Source of the DNA: Chitinophagales bacterium
Lineage (GTDB): Bacteria; Bacteroidota; Bacteroidia; Chitinophagales; Saprospiraceae
Assembly: GCA_017303875.1 (NCBI GenBank)
Contig: JAFLBP010000002.1
Coordinates: 186,001-250,000, forward strand
Reading direction: 5' to 3'
Length of the DNA: 64,000 bases
Shown: positions 8,637-17,451 of the stretch, one piece after another
How positions within the stretch are numbered: the stretch's first letter is position 1
Layout of the letters: each line of letters opens with the position of its first letter
Program-made: the position numbers and the translations under genes
The notes under the pieces: generated by a model
The model's input: the letters and a program-made list of their open reading frames with translations, nothing else
What the model was told of the DNA's origin: nothing
Databases searched by the model: none

Positions 8637-9788
8637 TTAAAGCGTGCCACGCCGGGCCTGTTCAGCTTCAATGCTTTCAAAAAGCGCTTTGAAATTGCCT
8701 TTTCCGAAGGATTTGGCGCCTTTGCGCTGGATGATTTCAAAAAACATGGTCGGACGGTCTTCTACCGGGCGGGTAAATATCTGGAGCAGGTAACCTTCTT
8801 CGTCGCGGTCAACCATAATGCCGAGTTCTTTGAGGCGGCGCAGGTCTTCGGCGATTTCGCCCACACGTTCGGGCACGGTGTCGTAGTAAGCGCCGGGCAC
8901 GTGCAGAAACTCCACCCCGCGTTTGCGCATTTCGGTGATGGTATGCACGATGTCGTTGGTCGCCACAGCGATATGCTGACAGCCCGGGCCTTCAAAGAAG
9001 TCGATAAATTCTTCAATCTGCGACTTTTTCTTGCCTTCAGCCGGCTCGTTGATGGGGAATTTGATGCGGCCGTTGCCGTTGGTCATTACCTTGCTCATCA
9101 GGGCCGAGTATTCGGTGGAAATGTCTTTATCGTCGAATGAAATGAGGTTGGCAAAACCCATCACTTCGTTGTAGAAACGCGCCCAGGTATTCATTTCACC
9201 CCAACCCACATTGCCAACCATGTGGTCGATGTATTGCAGGCCGGTATCACTTGGGCTGTACTCGGATTCCCATTTTTCAAAGCCGGGCAGGAAGATGCCC
9301 TGATAGTTTTTACGCTCCACAAACACGTGTACCGTGTCGCCGTAAGTATGGATGCCGGCGCGGACCACTTCGCCGAAGGCATCTTTTTCCACGACGGGCT
9401 CAAAGTAAGGTTTGGCGCCGCGCGAAACCGTTTCGCGGAAAGCATCGCGGGCATCGTCTACCCACAGGGCGATGACTTTCACCGCGTCGCCGTGTTTTTT
9501 AATGTGCTCGGCAATCGGATTGTCCGAGCGCAGGGGTGTGGTAAGCACGAGGCGGATTTTGCCTTGTTGCAGCACATAGGAAGTGCGGTCGCGCAGGCCG
9601 GTTTCGAGGCCGGCGTAGGCCAACGACTGGAAGCCGAAAGCGGTTTTATAGTAGTGGGCTGCTTGTTTGGCATTGCCTACGTAGAGTTCTACATAATCGG
9701 TGCCAAGCAGGGGCAGAAAATCATCGGCTTCGCTGAAGATTTTTTGCAGGCCGTAGTTGTAATCTGTGATGGTGCTCAGATTGGTCAT
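8637..9788 (-). CDS. hpd: 4-hydroxyphenylpyruvate dioxygenase
   Basis: A 383-residue iron(II) dioxygenase that converts 4-hydroxyphenylpyruvate to homogentisate in tyrosine degradation. Two vicinal-oxygen-chelate domains are visible. The three iron ligands are His189 (QYIDHMVGNV), His272 (GCQHIAVATNDI) and Glu351 (MFFEIIQRKG). The C-terminal FGKGNFKALFESIE helix typical of the family is present, and the length is normal. The gene starts 6 bases after the hmgA stop, so the two are surely co-transcribed. A CGCAGAT repeat follows before queD. Confidence 0.96.
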   Translation of the reverse strand: MTNLSTITDYNYGLQKIFSEADDFLPLLGTDYVELYVGNAKQAAHYYKTAFGFQSLAYAGLETGLRDRTSYVLQQGKIRLVLTTPLRSDNPIAEHIKKHGDAVKVIALWVDDARDAFRETVSRGAKPYFEPVVEKDAFGEVVRAGIHTYGDTVHVFVERKNYQGIFLPGFEKWESEYSPSDTGLQYIDHMVGNVGWGEMNTWARFYNEVMGFANLISFDDKDISTEYSALMSKVMTNGNGRIKFPINEPAEGKKKSQIEEFIDFFEGPGCQHIAVATNDIVHTITEMRKRGVEFLHVPGAYYDTVPERVGEIAEDLRRLKELGIMVDRDEEGYLLQIFTRPVEDRPTMFFEIIQRKGAKSFGKGNFKALFESIEAEQARRGTL

Positions 9789-9794
9789 GGCAAT

Positions 9795-10952
9795 TTAGTT
9801 AATGATCCAGGATTTGTAATAGTCTTCAACGTTGAGTTTCAGGGCGGTTTTGGTAATCATCAGGGGCCGGAAGGGGTCGATCATGACCGCCAGTTCTTCC
9901 GTGGCGGTTTTGCCGATGCTGCGCTCAATAGCGCCCGGGTGTGGCCCGTGCGGAATACCGGCCGGATGCAGGGTGAGCTGGCCTTTTTTGATGTTGTTGC
10001 GGCTCATAAAATCACCGTCCACGTAGTACAGAATCTCGTCGGAGTCGATATTGCTGTGGTGGTAGGGCGCCGGAATGGCTTCTGGGTGGTAATCGTACAG
10101 GCGGGGTACAAAAGAGCAGGTGACAAAGCCATCGGCCTCAAATTGCTGGTGAATGGGCGGCGGCATGTGGATGCGCCCGGTGATCGGCTCGAAATCGAAA
10201 ATCGAGAAGCCGTAGGGATAAAGGTAGCCGTCCCAGCCCACCACATCGAAGGGGTGCGTGCCATAGTGGTAGGGGTACATCATGCCCTGTTTTTTTATAA
10301 AAATGCGGAAATCGCCCTTTTCATCGTGGGTTTCTAAGTTTTCGGGCAATTTGAAATCGCGTTCGCAGAAGGGCGAATGCTCCAGCAACTGGCCGTAGCG
10401 GTTGCGGTAGCGCTCGGGCGTGCGCACGGGACTGAACGACTCGATGTACAGCAGCCGGTTGTCTTTGTCCTTAAATTCGAGCTGGTAAACTGTGCCGCGC
10501 GGAATGATGAGGTAATCGCCGTATTCAAAGGGGATTTGCCCAAACATCGTTTTGAGCGTTCCGCTGCCTTTGTGGACAAAAAGCACCTCGTCGGCGTCGG
10601 CATTTTTGACAAAATAATCCTTCGTGCCTTCGCGCGGAGCGGCGAGGCCGATATGCAGGTCATTGTTGACAAAAAGCGTCTTCCGGCTGTCGAGATAATT
10701 GTCGATGGCCGGCAGATCAAAGCCCTGAAAGCTGAGCGCCTGGAGATTTTTTTCGATGGCGATTTCGGGCGCTACGCTGTATGGCGTGCCGCGCTCTTTG
10801 ACGATGGTGGGCGGGTGCAGGTGATACACCAGCGCCGAAACGCCGGAAAACCCCTGAGTGCCCACCAATTCTTCGGCGTACAATTGTCCGTTGGCTTGCC
10901 GGAACTGTACATGCCGTTTACGGGGCAGATGCCCCAGTCGGTGGTAAAACAT
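9795..10952 (-). CDS. hmgA: Homogentisate 1,2-dioxygenase, short bacteroidotal form
   Basis: A 385-residue cupin-fold dioxygenase opening the ring of homogentisate to maleylacetoacetate. Recognisable segments are PYHYGTHPFDVVGWDGYLYPYG (residues around 240), HHSNIDSDEILYYVDGDF and LTLHPAGIPHGPHPG; the last two hold the His and Glu expected to bind iron. It is shorter than the 430-450-residue proteobacterial and animal enzymes, as is usual in Bacteroidota. First gene of the hmgA-hpd-queD-tnaA cluster. Maleylacetoacetate isomerase and fumarylacetoacetase are not in the window. Confidence 0.92.
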   Translation of the reverse strand: MFYHRLGHLPRKRHVQFRQANGQLYAEELVGTQGFSGVSALVYHLHPPTIVKERGTPYSVAPEIAIEKNLQALSFQGFDLPAIDNYLDSRKTLFVNNDLHIGLAAPREGTKDYFVKNADADEVLFVHKGSGTLKTMFGQIPFEYGDYLIIPRGTVYQLEFKDKDNRLLYIESFSPVRTPERYRNRYGQLLEHSPFCERDFKLPENLETHDEKGDFRIFIKKQGMMYPYHYGTHPFDVVGWDGYLYPYGFSIFDFEPITGRIHMPPPIHQQFEADGFVTCSFVPRLYDYHPEAIPAPYHHSNIDSDEILYYVDGDFMSRNNIKKGQLTLHPAGIPHGPHPGAIERSIGKTATEELAVMIDPFRPLMITKTALKLNVEDYYKSWIIN

Positions 10953-11141
10953 ACTGCAATACTTGGATAACGATGACCGAGATGCGAAAAACGATAAAGA
11001 CTTACCGTATCGCCCGCGGACATCGGGGTGCTGTGAAAGGAAAAGTATTGCAAAGCACGGGAGTTTTCCGGCCGGGTGGTTTGCGCGAAGGGGCTGATAT
11101 TAATTAGTGTGAGAAAGGATATTGGTCAATGAAGGCTCCAT

Positions 11142-12704
11142 TTACTCCACCGAAACCGTACCCATTCGGAATTCGTTTTTACCCAGAATTTTAAATTTCA
11201 TGGTAATAAAAAACATATCCTTGGAGGAGTACTGGTGGCTGTCGTCGGGGATAAAGAGTTGGTCCACGTCGTCTTTACCAAAAAGCTCACGGCGTTTGGG
11301 TTTTTCATCGCCGCTGAGGGTGGTCATGGTGGCCACGCAATCGCGGAAGCTGCTGATGTATTTGGGTCGGGAGCCGAAAGGTTTTTTCAGGTTGTCCACA
11401 TCATCGTTGTAGAAGAAGTGAACCGCTTTGGGTGTCACGAGCGTGGCGAAGCTTTCAAAAGTGGGCGATCCGAAGGCCTGGCGCTTGGGGATGAGCGTGA
11501 GGCGGGTTACTTCGCCGGCGGGGTTGATGCTCACCACCACAATGTCGTTGCTGTAGTAGGTGGTGACGGTTTGCCAGGTACGGCCGTTGTAGTAGGTGCG
11601 GGTAACCACAAAATTTTCCTCGGCGGTCAGGAAGATAGAACCGTCATCGCTGAGAATTACCTGTTCAAATTTAAACTCGTCGCTGATGCCTTCTTCGCCG
11701 TCTTTGTCTTTTTGTGTGTTGGCATCGCCCAGCAATTTGAGGTCTTCTTCTGTAAAGCTGCGTTTGTTGGCAAGGGAGACCGAGCCGTCGGCGCCGGAGA
11801 GGCGCATGAGGAATACGCCGCGGGTGGCGCCCCGGCGTTCGTTGGCGAAAAAGCCGAGACAGTTCACATCGCCATTTTTGGAAATTTCCAGTGTAGCGCC
11901 TTTGATGAAGGCATCCTTCAGCGAAAGTTCAAATTCCACGGCTTCTTTGGCGCCCTGCGAGAAGCGGAACAGGCGCATATTGTAGTTGGGCACGCGTTTG
12001 CCTTTGCTTTTATCGCGTTTGCTCTCGCTGTTGGAGTTGCCTTCGTATACTTTGGCGAGCAGGAACACATCGCCTTTGTCGTTGACGGCCCAGCTGCTGG
12101 CACTGACTTGTTCTTCGGTGTAGGGGAGCTTGAATTTTTGTTCCCATACCTTGTTGAAATCCTTATCCACCACCGAGACATAGGTTTCAAAATTGCGTTC
12201 ATCACTGTTGTTGTCCAGCATGGCGCTGAACATCATTTTGGTGGTATCCTGCGAGGGCTCCCAGCGGATGCTGGGGATGTCGCGGCGGCGTTCGTAGTTA
12301 AACTTGGCGAGCGTGACCGGCTTTTGTCCTTTGCCGTCGAGCGAAATAGGCGTAAGGGCATACCGGATAAAATCCTCTTTGCTGTTGCGCTCCATCAAGA
12401 GCCAGGCAAACTGGCCTTTAAAATAGCGCACACCCAGGGAGGAAATGTTGTCGTTGCCTGCGGCAAATTCCTTGCTGAATTTCTGTTTGAATTTTTGGTC
12501 GTATTTTTCCAGCACCATATTGACATTGCTGCGGCCCTCATAAAAATAAATGTAATGACCACTGGAGTCGGAATACAGGTGTCCCCGAAAGTCTTTATCG
12601 CGGGGCATTTTCATTTCCGGACTGAATTTGATAACGGGCTTTTGGGCGCTGAGGGATGTCAGGGCAAGGAGCAGCGCGAGGCTGAAGAGCAAGGTGCGAC
12701 GCAT
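11142..12704 (-). CDS. Secreted protein of unknown function
   Basis: A 520-residue protein with a clear signal peptide (MRRTLLFSLALLLALTSLSAQ). The rest has many short beta-strand-like stretches such as YVSVVDKDFNKVWEQKFKLPY and VFLLAKVYEGN, which suggest a beta-propeller-like secreted or periplasmic protein. I recognise no catalytic motif and no sorting domain. It ends about 190 bases upstream of hmgA on the same strand, with no obvious terminator between. It is divergently arranged with the response regulator gene starting at 12835. Confidence 0.75.
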   Translation of the reverse strand: MRRTLLFSLALLLALTSLSAQKPVIKFSPEMKMPRDKDFRGHLYSDSSGHYIYFYEGRSNVNMVLEKYDQKFKQKFSKEFAAGNDNISSLGVRYFKGQFAWLLMERNSKEDFIRYALTPISLDGKGQKPVTLAKFNYERRRDIPSIRWEPSQDTTKMMFSAMLDNNSDERNFETYVSVVDKDFNKVWEQKFKLPYTEEQVSASSWAVNDKGDVFLLAKVYEGNSNSESKRDKSKGKRVPNYNMRLFRFSQGAKEAVEFELSLKDAFIKGATLEISKNGDVNCLGFFANERRGATRGVFLMRLSGADGSVSLANKRSFTEEDLKLLGDANTQKDKDGEEGISDEFKFEQVILSDDGSIFLTAEENFVVTRTYYNGRTWQTVTTYYSNDIVVVSINPAGEVTRLTLIPKRQAFGSPTFESFATLVTPKAVHFFYNDDVDNLKKPFGSRPKYISSFRDCVATMTTLSGDEKPKRRELFGKDDVDQLFIPDDSHQYSSKDMFFITMKFKILGKNEFRMGTVSVE

Positions 12705-12834
12705 GGTGTGTTGTGATTTTTTCTTGAAATTGGGAAACGTTAAAACGGCTACGAAAGTACAAAAGACTGGATGCTCCCGAATGTTTTATTGCGTATTGCT
12801 GCATTTTATAAAAAATAATTACTTTTACCTGAAT

Positions 12835-13500
12835 ATGTCAATGATCTCAATGGAAGAAAAACCACGTGTAAAAATAGCCATTGCCGACGACCAGGAGCTG
12901 TTTCTGGAAAGTATGGTTGCGCTTTTCCGGCATTTTGAAGCAGAACTTGAAGTCCTTTGGGTAGCGCAGAACAGTGAGGCGATACTGGAGAATATCCGAA
13001 AAGCACGCCCGGACGTATTGATCCTCGACTATTTTTTCAGGGATAAACACCTGGATGGGGGCATGATTACGGAATTGCTTTTGCAGGACTATCCCGATCT
13101 GAAAGTTCTGATCCTGAGCGTAAGTACGGAGCTGACCGTTATCCGCGATGCTCTTCAGCGCGGGGTACTGGGATATGCGACTAAGGCTTGCAGCAAAACA
13201 GAGTTATTACAGGCCATTCAAAATGTTGCGGCGGGTGCTTATTTCCTCGATCAGGTGGCCCTGCGCGAGGTGCTGGGCAGTTTTTTGAAAAAAGCCCCCA
13301 AATCGATACTAACCAAACGCGAACTGGAAGTGGCGCTATTGTATGGTAAGGGTCGTCAAATAAAAGAAATCAGCAGCGCCTTGTTTATCAGTGAAGATAC
13401 GGTGGAGAGCCACGTTAAAAATATACGCTCCAAGACGGACGCCAACAGCCGTTATGAGGTTGAAGCATACCTCAGGAAGCTGGGGCTTTGGGAGGCGTAA
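12835..13500 (+). CDS. NarL/LuxR-type response regulator
   Basis: A 221-residue two-component regulator. The receiver domain (residues 11-130) has the acidic pocket IADDQ, the phospho-acceptor Asp65 in DVLILDYFF, and the switch residues in LILSVS and ATKACSK. The C-terminal GerE helix-turn-helix is LTKRELEVALLYGKGRQIKEI ending HVKNIRSKT. Three nearby ATGs (12835, 12841, 12850) are possible starts. Its last 29 bases overlap the 3' end of the oppositely transcribed histidine kinase gene, which is the obvious partner. Confidence 0.92.
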   Translation: MSMISMEEKPRVKIAIADDQELFLESMVALFRHFEAELEVLWVAQNSEAILENIRKARPDVLILDYFFRDKHLDGGMITELLLQDYPDLKVLILSVSTELTVIRDALQRGVLGYATKACSKTELLQAIQNVAAGAYFLDQVALREVLGSFLKKAPKSILTKRELEVALLYGKGRQIKEISSALFISEDTVESHVKNIRSKTDANSRYEVEAYLRKLGLWEA

Positions 13501-15427
13501 ACGCTTCCGGAATTTCAACGCGCACAAAGGTGCCCCGCCCCGGCGTTGAGTCAATATGCAGTTGTCCTTTAATGGCTGTTACCCGAAGCCGCACGTTGGC
13601 CAGCCCGATCCCGTTTTCGGCCACAGCTGGCAGATCAAAGCCGCAGCCATCATCGGAAATACTCAGGCTTAATTCTTTTTCTTTGCTTTCAAGTATTTGA
13701 AATTCAACATTTTGCGCCTTGGAATGCCGCAATACATTATTGAGCAATTCCTGACTGATGCGATATAGATGGATGCAAAGTGCAGGGCTTAATTTTTCAA
13801 TATCCACATGGTGATACCAGTGTATTTCGAGTTCAGGCCGGGCCTGCCGGATGCGGCTGATGAGTTCTTCCAGGGCGGAGATCAGGTCTGTTTTTTCAAG
13901 GGCTTTGCTCATCAGGTTATGCGAAATATCCCGCGTTTCGCGGTAAGTCAGGTCTACATCCTCAATCAAATCGGTCAATGCCGCACGGGCGGTCGGAAAC
14001 TGTACCTGAAGGGTTTCGAGTTTCATCCGAATGGCTGCCATACTGACGCAGGCACCATCGTGCAAATCTGCGGCAATGCGCCGGCGTTCTTTTTCGATAC
14101 CGGCAATCAGGTTGTGCAGGCCCTGTTCGCGCATGGCACTGAGCTGGGTTTGTACCCGCTGGCTATGTTCAATGAGACGGAAATAACGACGCACAGCAAA
14201 GAAGAAAACCAGTAACATTTCTATAAAAAAGCCACCTAATTGGGTTGCTTTTACAAAAAACGTTTGTGTGCGGGCTCCAAAAGGCAAAATAGCCGACAGT
14301 GGATCATAGCCGCCATGCCCCAGCAACTGGAGTGCGGTGGAAAACTGTACAAAAAAATGCAGTCCCAACACGAGTAATAAACCGGTTACGTTTTGGCGGC
14401 GACGCACGAAAGGCTGCCGCAGCGTCCAGCCCAGCATAATGAGGCTAAATCCCATCAGGAAAATGAAAAATACCCGCAACAGGAGTTTCATCAGCGCAAA
14501 GGGTGCCCAATAGTGCAAGCCCATCAACAGGGCCGAACCGAAAAAGACCCATAGCGAAAAATACAGAAAACGGTCAAGCCTCGGAAAGCGAAACCCCGTA
14601 TCAAAATACTCCCTGAAAAACTGGATACCGAAAACCAGACGTAAACAATTAATCGCCGCAGGAATCACAAATTGCAGATATGGAATATCGGGCCAGATAT
14701 ACCGGAAACCTAAACCCAGATAAGCCGGTATAAAAAGCGTGCTCAAGACCACATAAATAAAATACGACCAGGTGTAGTATTGTTTTGACTGCACAATCAA
14801 CATGGCTGACAGGATCAGGTACAAGATACAAAATACAAAAAATACGGTTAATAAAATATCCTCGAGGCGCTGCTGGCCTGCAAAACGCTGATCGGCATCC
14901 CAGACCAGCATTTTTATATACAAGGGATAATCAGGCTCCAGGGCCAGATAGATGATAGTACTTTCGCCGGGTGGACAATTGACGGGAAACAGAAAGTTTC
15001 TGTGCCGGATGGGGCGTTGATGAAAATGGAAAACGGTTCCGGTACTGTCCGTGTGCAACAATTTTCCCGCAGTATCGGTCTGAAAAAAATAGATTTTATT
15101 AATAAATGGATTGACCAATTCAAGGTAAAACCTTCCGGCACTGCCCTGGTTTTGTATTTGAATACGCACCCACAATCGATGGGCGTCGTGGTTAAATCCG
15201 CAACAGTCCCGGCCAGCAGTGCGAAACAAAGTGTCAGGTAAGTAGCGGGGTATTTCTCTGTGTTTGTTTTCTTGCCTGGCCTCCCAGATGCCAACTTCTT
15301 CACCCCGAATCAGGCGCGGTAAGCCCGTTATGCTCAGGCTGGAATCCAGCAGCAGCGGAACGGCAACCTGCGCGGCAAGCGGCATGCTGCCCCAAAGCAA
15401 TAAGCATATGAATAATCGGAATCGCAT
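13472..15427 (-). CDS. 7TMR-DISM sensor histidine kinase, HisKA_3 type
   Basis: A 651-residue membrane sensor kinase. Signal peptide (MRFRLFICLLLWGSMPLAAQ), a periplasmic beta-sandwich of the 7TMR-DISM extracellular type (about residues 25-180: RLWVRIQIQNQ, RFYLELVNPFINKIYFF), seven membrane segments (about 190-410), then a NarX-type dimerisation domain with phospho-acceptor His456 in ERRRIAADLHDG, and an ATPase domain with QELLNNVLRHSKA, DDGCGFD and GIGLANVRLR. ATG at 15427 sets the signal peptide at the N-terminus; the frame is open further upstream. It pairs with the response regulator that overlaps its 3' end. Confidence 0.92.
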   Translation of the reverse strand: MRFRLFICLLLWGSMPLAAQVAVPLLLDSSLSITGLPRLIRGEEVGIWEARQENKHREIPRYLPDTLFRTAGRDCCGFNHDAHRLWVRIQIQNQGSAGRFYLELVNPFINKIYFFQTDTAGKLLHTDSTGTVFHFHQRPIRHRNFLFPVNCPPGESTIIYLALEPDYPLYIKMLVWDADQRFAGQQRLEDILLTVFFVFCILYLILSAMLIVQSKQYYTWSYFIYVVLSTLFIPAYLGLGFRYIWPDIPYLQFVIPAAINCLRLVFGIQFFREYFDTGFRFPRLDRFLYFSLWVFFGSALLMGLHYWAPFALMKLLLRVFFIFLMGFSLIMLGWTLRQPFVRRRQNVTGLLLVLGLHFFVQFSTALQLLGHGGYDPLSAILPFGARTQTFFVKATQLGGFFIEMLLVFFFAVRRYFRLIEHSQRVQTQLSAMREQGLHNLIAGIEKERRRIAADLHDGACVSMAAIRMKLETLQVQFPTARAALTDLIEDVDLTYRETRDISHNLMSKALEKTDLISALEELISRIRQARPELEIHWYHHVDIEKLSPALCIHLYRISQELLNNVLRHSKAQNVEFQILESKEKELSLSISDDGCGFDLPAVAENGIGLANVRLRVTAIKGQLHIDSTPGRGTFVRVEIPEAFTPPKAPAS

Positions 15428-15666
15428 GTATTTCAGGCAAGAATACTGTTTTTTAGATATTCTACCTTGCCGTCGATACAAAATTCACGGATTTCCGGGA
15501 TGTGTCTCGCGGAAATCAGGCGCTGTTTTCTTTACCCTTTTTCCGTTAAAACCGCCAAAAAAGGGATTTTTTGCACTTCACGGTTTGCAGGGTAGCTGCT
15601 TCCGCAAGCGGCCTTCACTTTTGCATCAGGTAACATTGCCTGCAAAACGAATCCAACTGACGTATC

Positions 15667-16806
15667 ATGAAATTCCTGATTTTTCTACCCATTTTACTCT
15701 GTTTGTCCCTTTTACAAAATATTTCAGCCCAAACCGGGCCAACACTTTTTTACCTTTCTGAAGATACGGTTTGTGTAGACGAACCCATATTTATTTCACA
15801 GGTAATCAATGACGTAGCGTCCTATCAATGGAGTTTTGGCGACGGCAGCAGCTCCGGCCTCCAAAAACCGCCGACCAAAAAGTACAATAGTTTAGGACAG
15901 TACACCGTAAACCTGACAGTCAATACCAAACCAGGACAATACCTCATTGACAACCTGAGACTTTTATCGCACCAGTCTTATTTTTCCCTGACCGATCCTG
16001 TGCCCGATGTCTATTGTATTGTCAAAAACAGCCAGGGCGCAAGTATCTACCAATCCGGAACCTACTTCGATGTCAATGGCTCAGATTTACCCTTGAATAT
16101 TCCCGTCGCACTGCTGGTTGAGCCGGGTTTTTATATCCTTGAGTTTTGGGATTATGACCTGCTGGATGCCGACGATTTTTTAGGAGAAGTTTATCTCCTG
16201 ACGCCGACACAAGCGGGGACGTACAGCACTGGGCCGGTGAGTGTTATCATCAACCCCGTTCCTGCAGCGAGTCAGTATACTTTTAGCCGCGCAGTTGTGG
16301 TGTTGAAGCCCTACATCACGGCTGCAAACGGCATCCTGACGGCAAATCTGGAAGCGGATCCCGCCGGGCCGGACCCACTTTATCAGTGGTATTCAGTAGA
16401 TAGTATGGAAGTGTCGCTGGCTACCGGCATGCAGTTTGTGCCGCAGGCGCCGGGCTGCTACGTGGTGCGTATTACCAATAGCTTTTACTGTGATGATTTC
16501 TCGGAACCCTATTGTTTTAATGTGACGTCTGTGGAAAGTCCGCAGGAGCAAGCACTGCAAATCTGGCCGCAGCCGCTTCCCTCAGGTACGCCTTTACAGC
16601 TCCGGCAGTCGGAAGGCGCACAGGGTTTGTCCCGCATTTCAGTGTTCAAGACGACCGGTACTTTATGCGAGCGTTTTGAGGGGCCGTTTAACAGCACTGC
16701 TTTCAATCTGCATTTTGCGGCCACTTATCCCGCCGGGGTGTATTTTTTACACGTTGAATATGCTGATGGTCGGAAGGAAACACATCGTTTGCTGATTCAA
16801 GGATAG
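15667..16806 (+). CDS. Secreted PKD-domain protein with type IX sorting domain
   Basis: A 379-residue secreted protein. Signal peptide MKFLIFLPILLCLSLLQNISAQ, then a PKD-type domain (about residues 27-90, YQWSFGDGSSSG and QYTVNLTVN), a central region containing a C2-like stretch (YILEFWDYDLLDADDFLGEVYLL), and a C-terminal domain (about 300-379: LQIWPQPLPSGTPLQL ... YPAGVYFLHVEYADG ... LLIQG) of the type IX secretion system type A sorting class. It should be exported across the outer membrane and kept on the surface or released. Ligand unknown. A strong intrinsic terminator follows. Confidence 0.85.
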   Translation: MKFLIFLPILLCLSLLQNISAQTGPTLFYLSEDTVCVDEPIFISQVINDVASYQWSFGDGSSSGLQKPPTKKYNSLGQYTVNLTVNTKPGQYLIDNLRLLSHQSYFSLTDPVPDVYCIVKNSQGASIYQSGTYFDVNGSDLPLNIPVALLVEPGFYILEFWDYDLLDADDFLGEVYLLTPTQAGTYSTGPVSVIINPVPAASQYTFSRAVVVLKPYITAANGILTANLEADPAGPDPLYQWYSVDSMEVSLATGMQFVPQAPGCYVVRITNSFYCDDFSEPYCFNVTSVESPQEQALQIWPQPLPSGTPLQLRQSEGAQGLSRISVFKTTGTLCERFEGPFNSTAFNLHFAATYPAGVYFLHVEYADGRKETHRLLIQG

Positions 16807-16824
16807 GGTAAAATAGTGCAATTG

Positions 16825-16873
16825 CCTGGAAATCAGAGCAATATTATGATTTTTTCTGATTTCCAGGTTTTTT
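16825..16873 (+). terminator. Intrinsic terminator
   Basis: CCTGGAAATCAGA (16825-16837) pairs perfectly over 13 bp with 16855-16867 and is followed by TTTTTT. It ends the transcript of the PKD/sorting-domain gene. Confidence 0.88.
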
Positions 16874-16885
16874 ATTCAATAATCC

Positions 16886-17335
16886 TCACTCCACCCGCCG
16901 GAAAGTCTTGTAATGATCTTTGGTATACCAGGCGCTTTCGTCGGAGCCGGTGACTAAGCGTTCGGCGCCCCGGTTTTTACCTTCTACCTTGGGTTTCACA
17001 TCCCACTCGCGATAGCGGATTTTACGACCTTTATCATCCTCCTGCGGCAAGTTTTTTTCGCGGTTCTGAAATTCGCGGCCACCTACATAACCTGCGGGCG
17101 CTTCGTTGTTGGCGCGGACGTAGGCCAGCACTTCCAGCACATAAGCGGGCGCTTTGCCAGTGGCGGGCCGGGTATCGTCGTTAACGCGCGCGGGCGTGCG
17201 CGGGGTGCTGCTTTCGCGTTTGGCGGGTTCGGCAACCGTGTTTTCCGCCTGTTTTTCCTGGCATTTGCGGATCAGGAACACTGCCAGCAGCAGCGCCAAA
17301 ATAATACCGATACGAACGAGTAAGGTGCGCTTCAT
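16886..17335 (-). CDS. Barnase-like guanyl-specific ribonuclease, membrane-anchored or secreted
   Basis: A 149-residue protein with an N-terminal hydrophobic helix (VRIGIILALLLAVFLI), a low-complexity linker (residues 25-60) and a C-terminal microbial RNase N1/T1/barnase fold. Matches to barnase are GGREFQNREKNLP (barnase GGDIFSNREGKLP), YREWD, AERLVTGSD and DHYKTF. The predicted catalytic residues are Glu110, Arg126 and His141, all present, so it should cut RNA after guanosine. No barstar-like inhibitor gene is adjacent. Export by the N-terminal helix would protect the cell. The helix could be a signal peptide or a permanent anchor. Confidence 0.85.
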   Translation of the reverse strand: MKRTLLVRIGIILALLLAVFLIRKCQEKQAENTVAEPAKRESSTPRTPARVNDDTRPATGKAPAYVLEVLAYVRANNEAPAGYVGGREFQNREKNLPQEDDKGRKIRYREWDVKPKVEGKNRGAERLVTGSDESAWYTKDHYKTFRRVE

Positions 17336-17419
17336 AGAGCTGTTAAACCAGAATTTGGGTAAAATTTGAAGAAAACGATTGATATGCTCAAAGTTAGTGA
17401 TTTTTTTGGGAATGAAAAG

Positions 17420-17446
17420 TTGATTAAAATCTCTGCCCTATCTTTG
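17420..17446 (+). promoter_or_regulatory. Candidate promoter of pyrF-ribD
   Basis: TATCTTTG at 17439-17446 matches TAnnTTTG exactly, with TTG 16 bases upstream. The ATG of pyrF begins only 5 bases after the box, so the mRNA would be leaderless or nearly so. Confidence 0.55.
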
Positions 17447-17451
17447 CCGCC

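Noticed and set aside
11235..12716. 493-codon plus-strand open frame
   Set aside because: Antisense of the secreted protein gene at 11142-12704. Low-complexity Phe/Gly/His-rich translation and no recognisable domain, while the minus-strand gene has a signal peptide.
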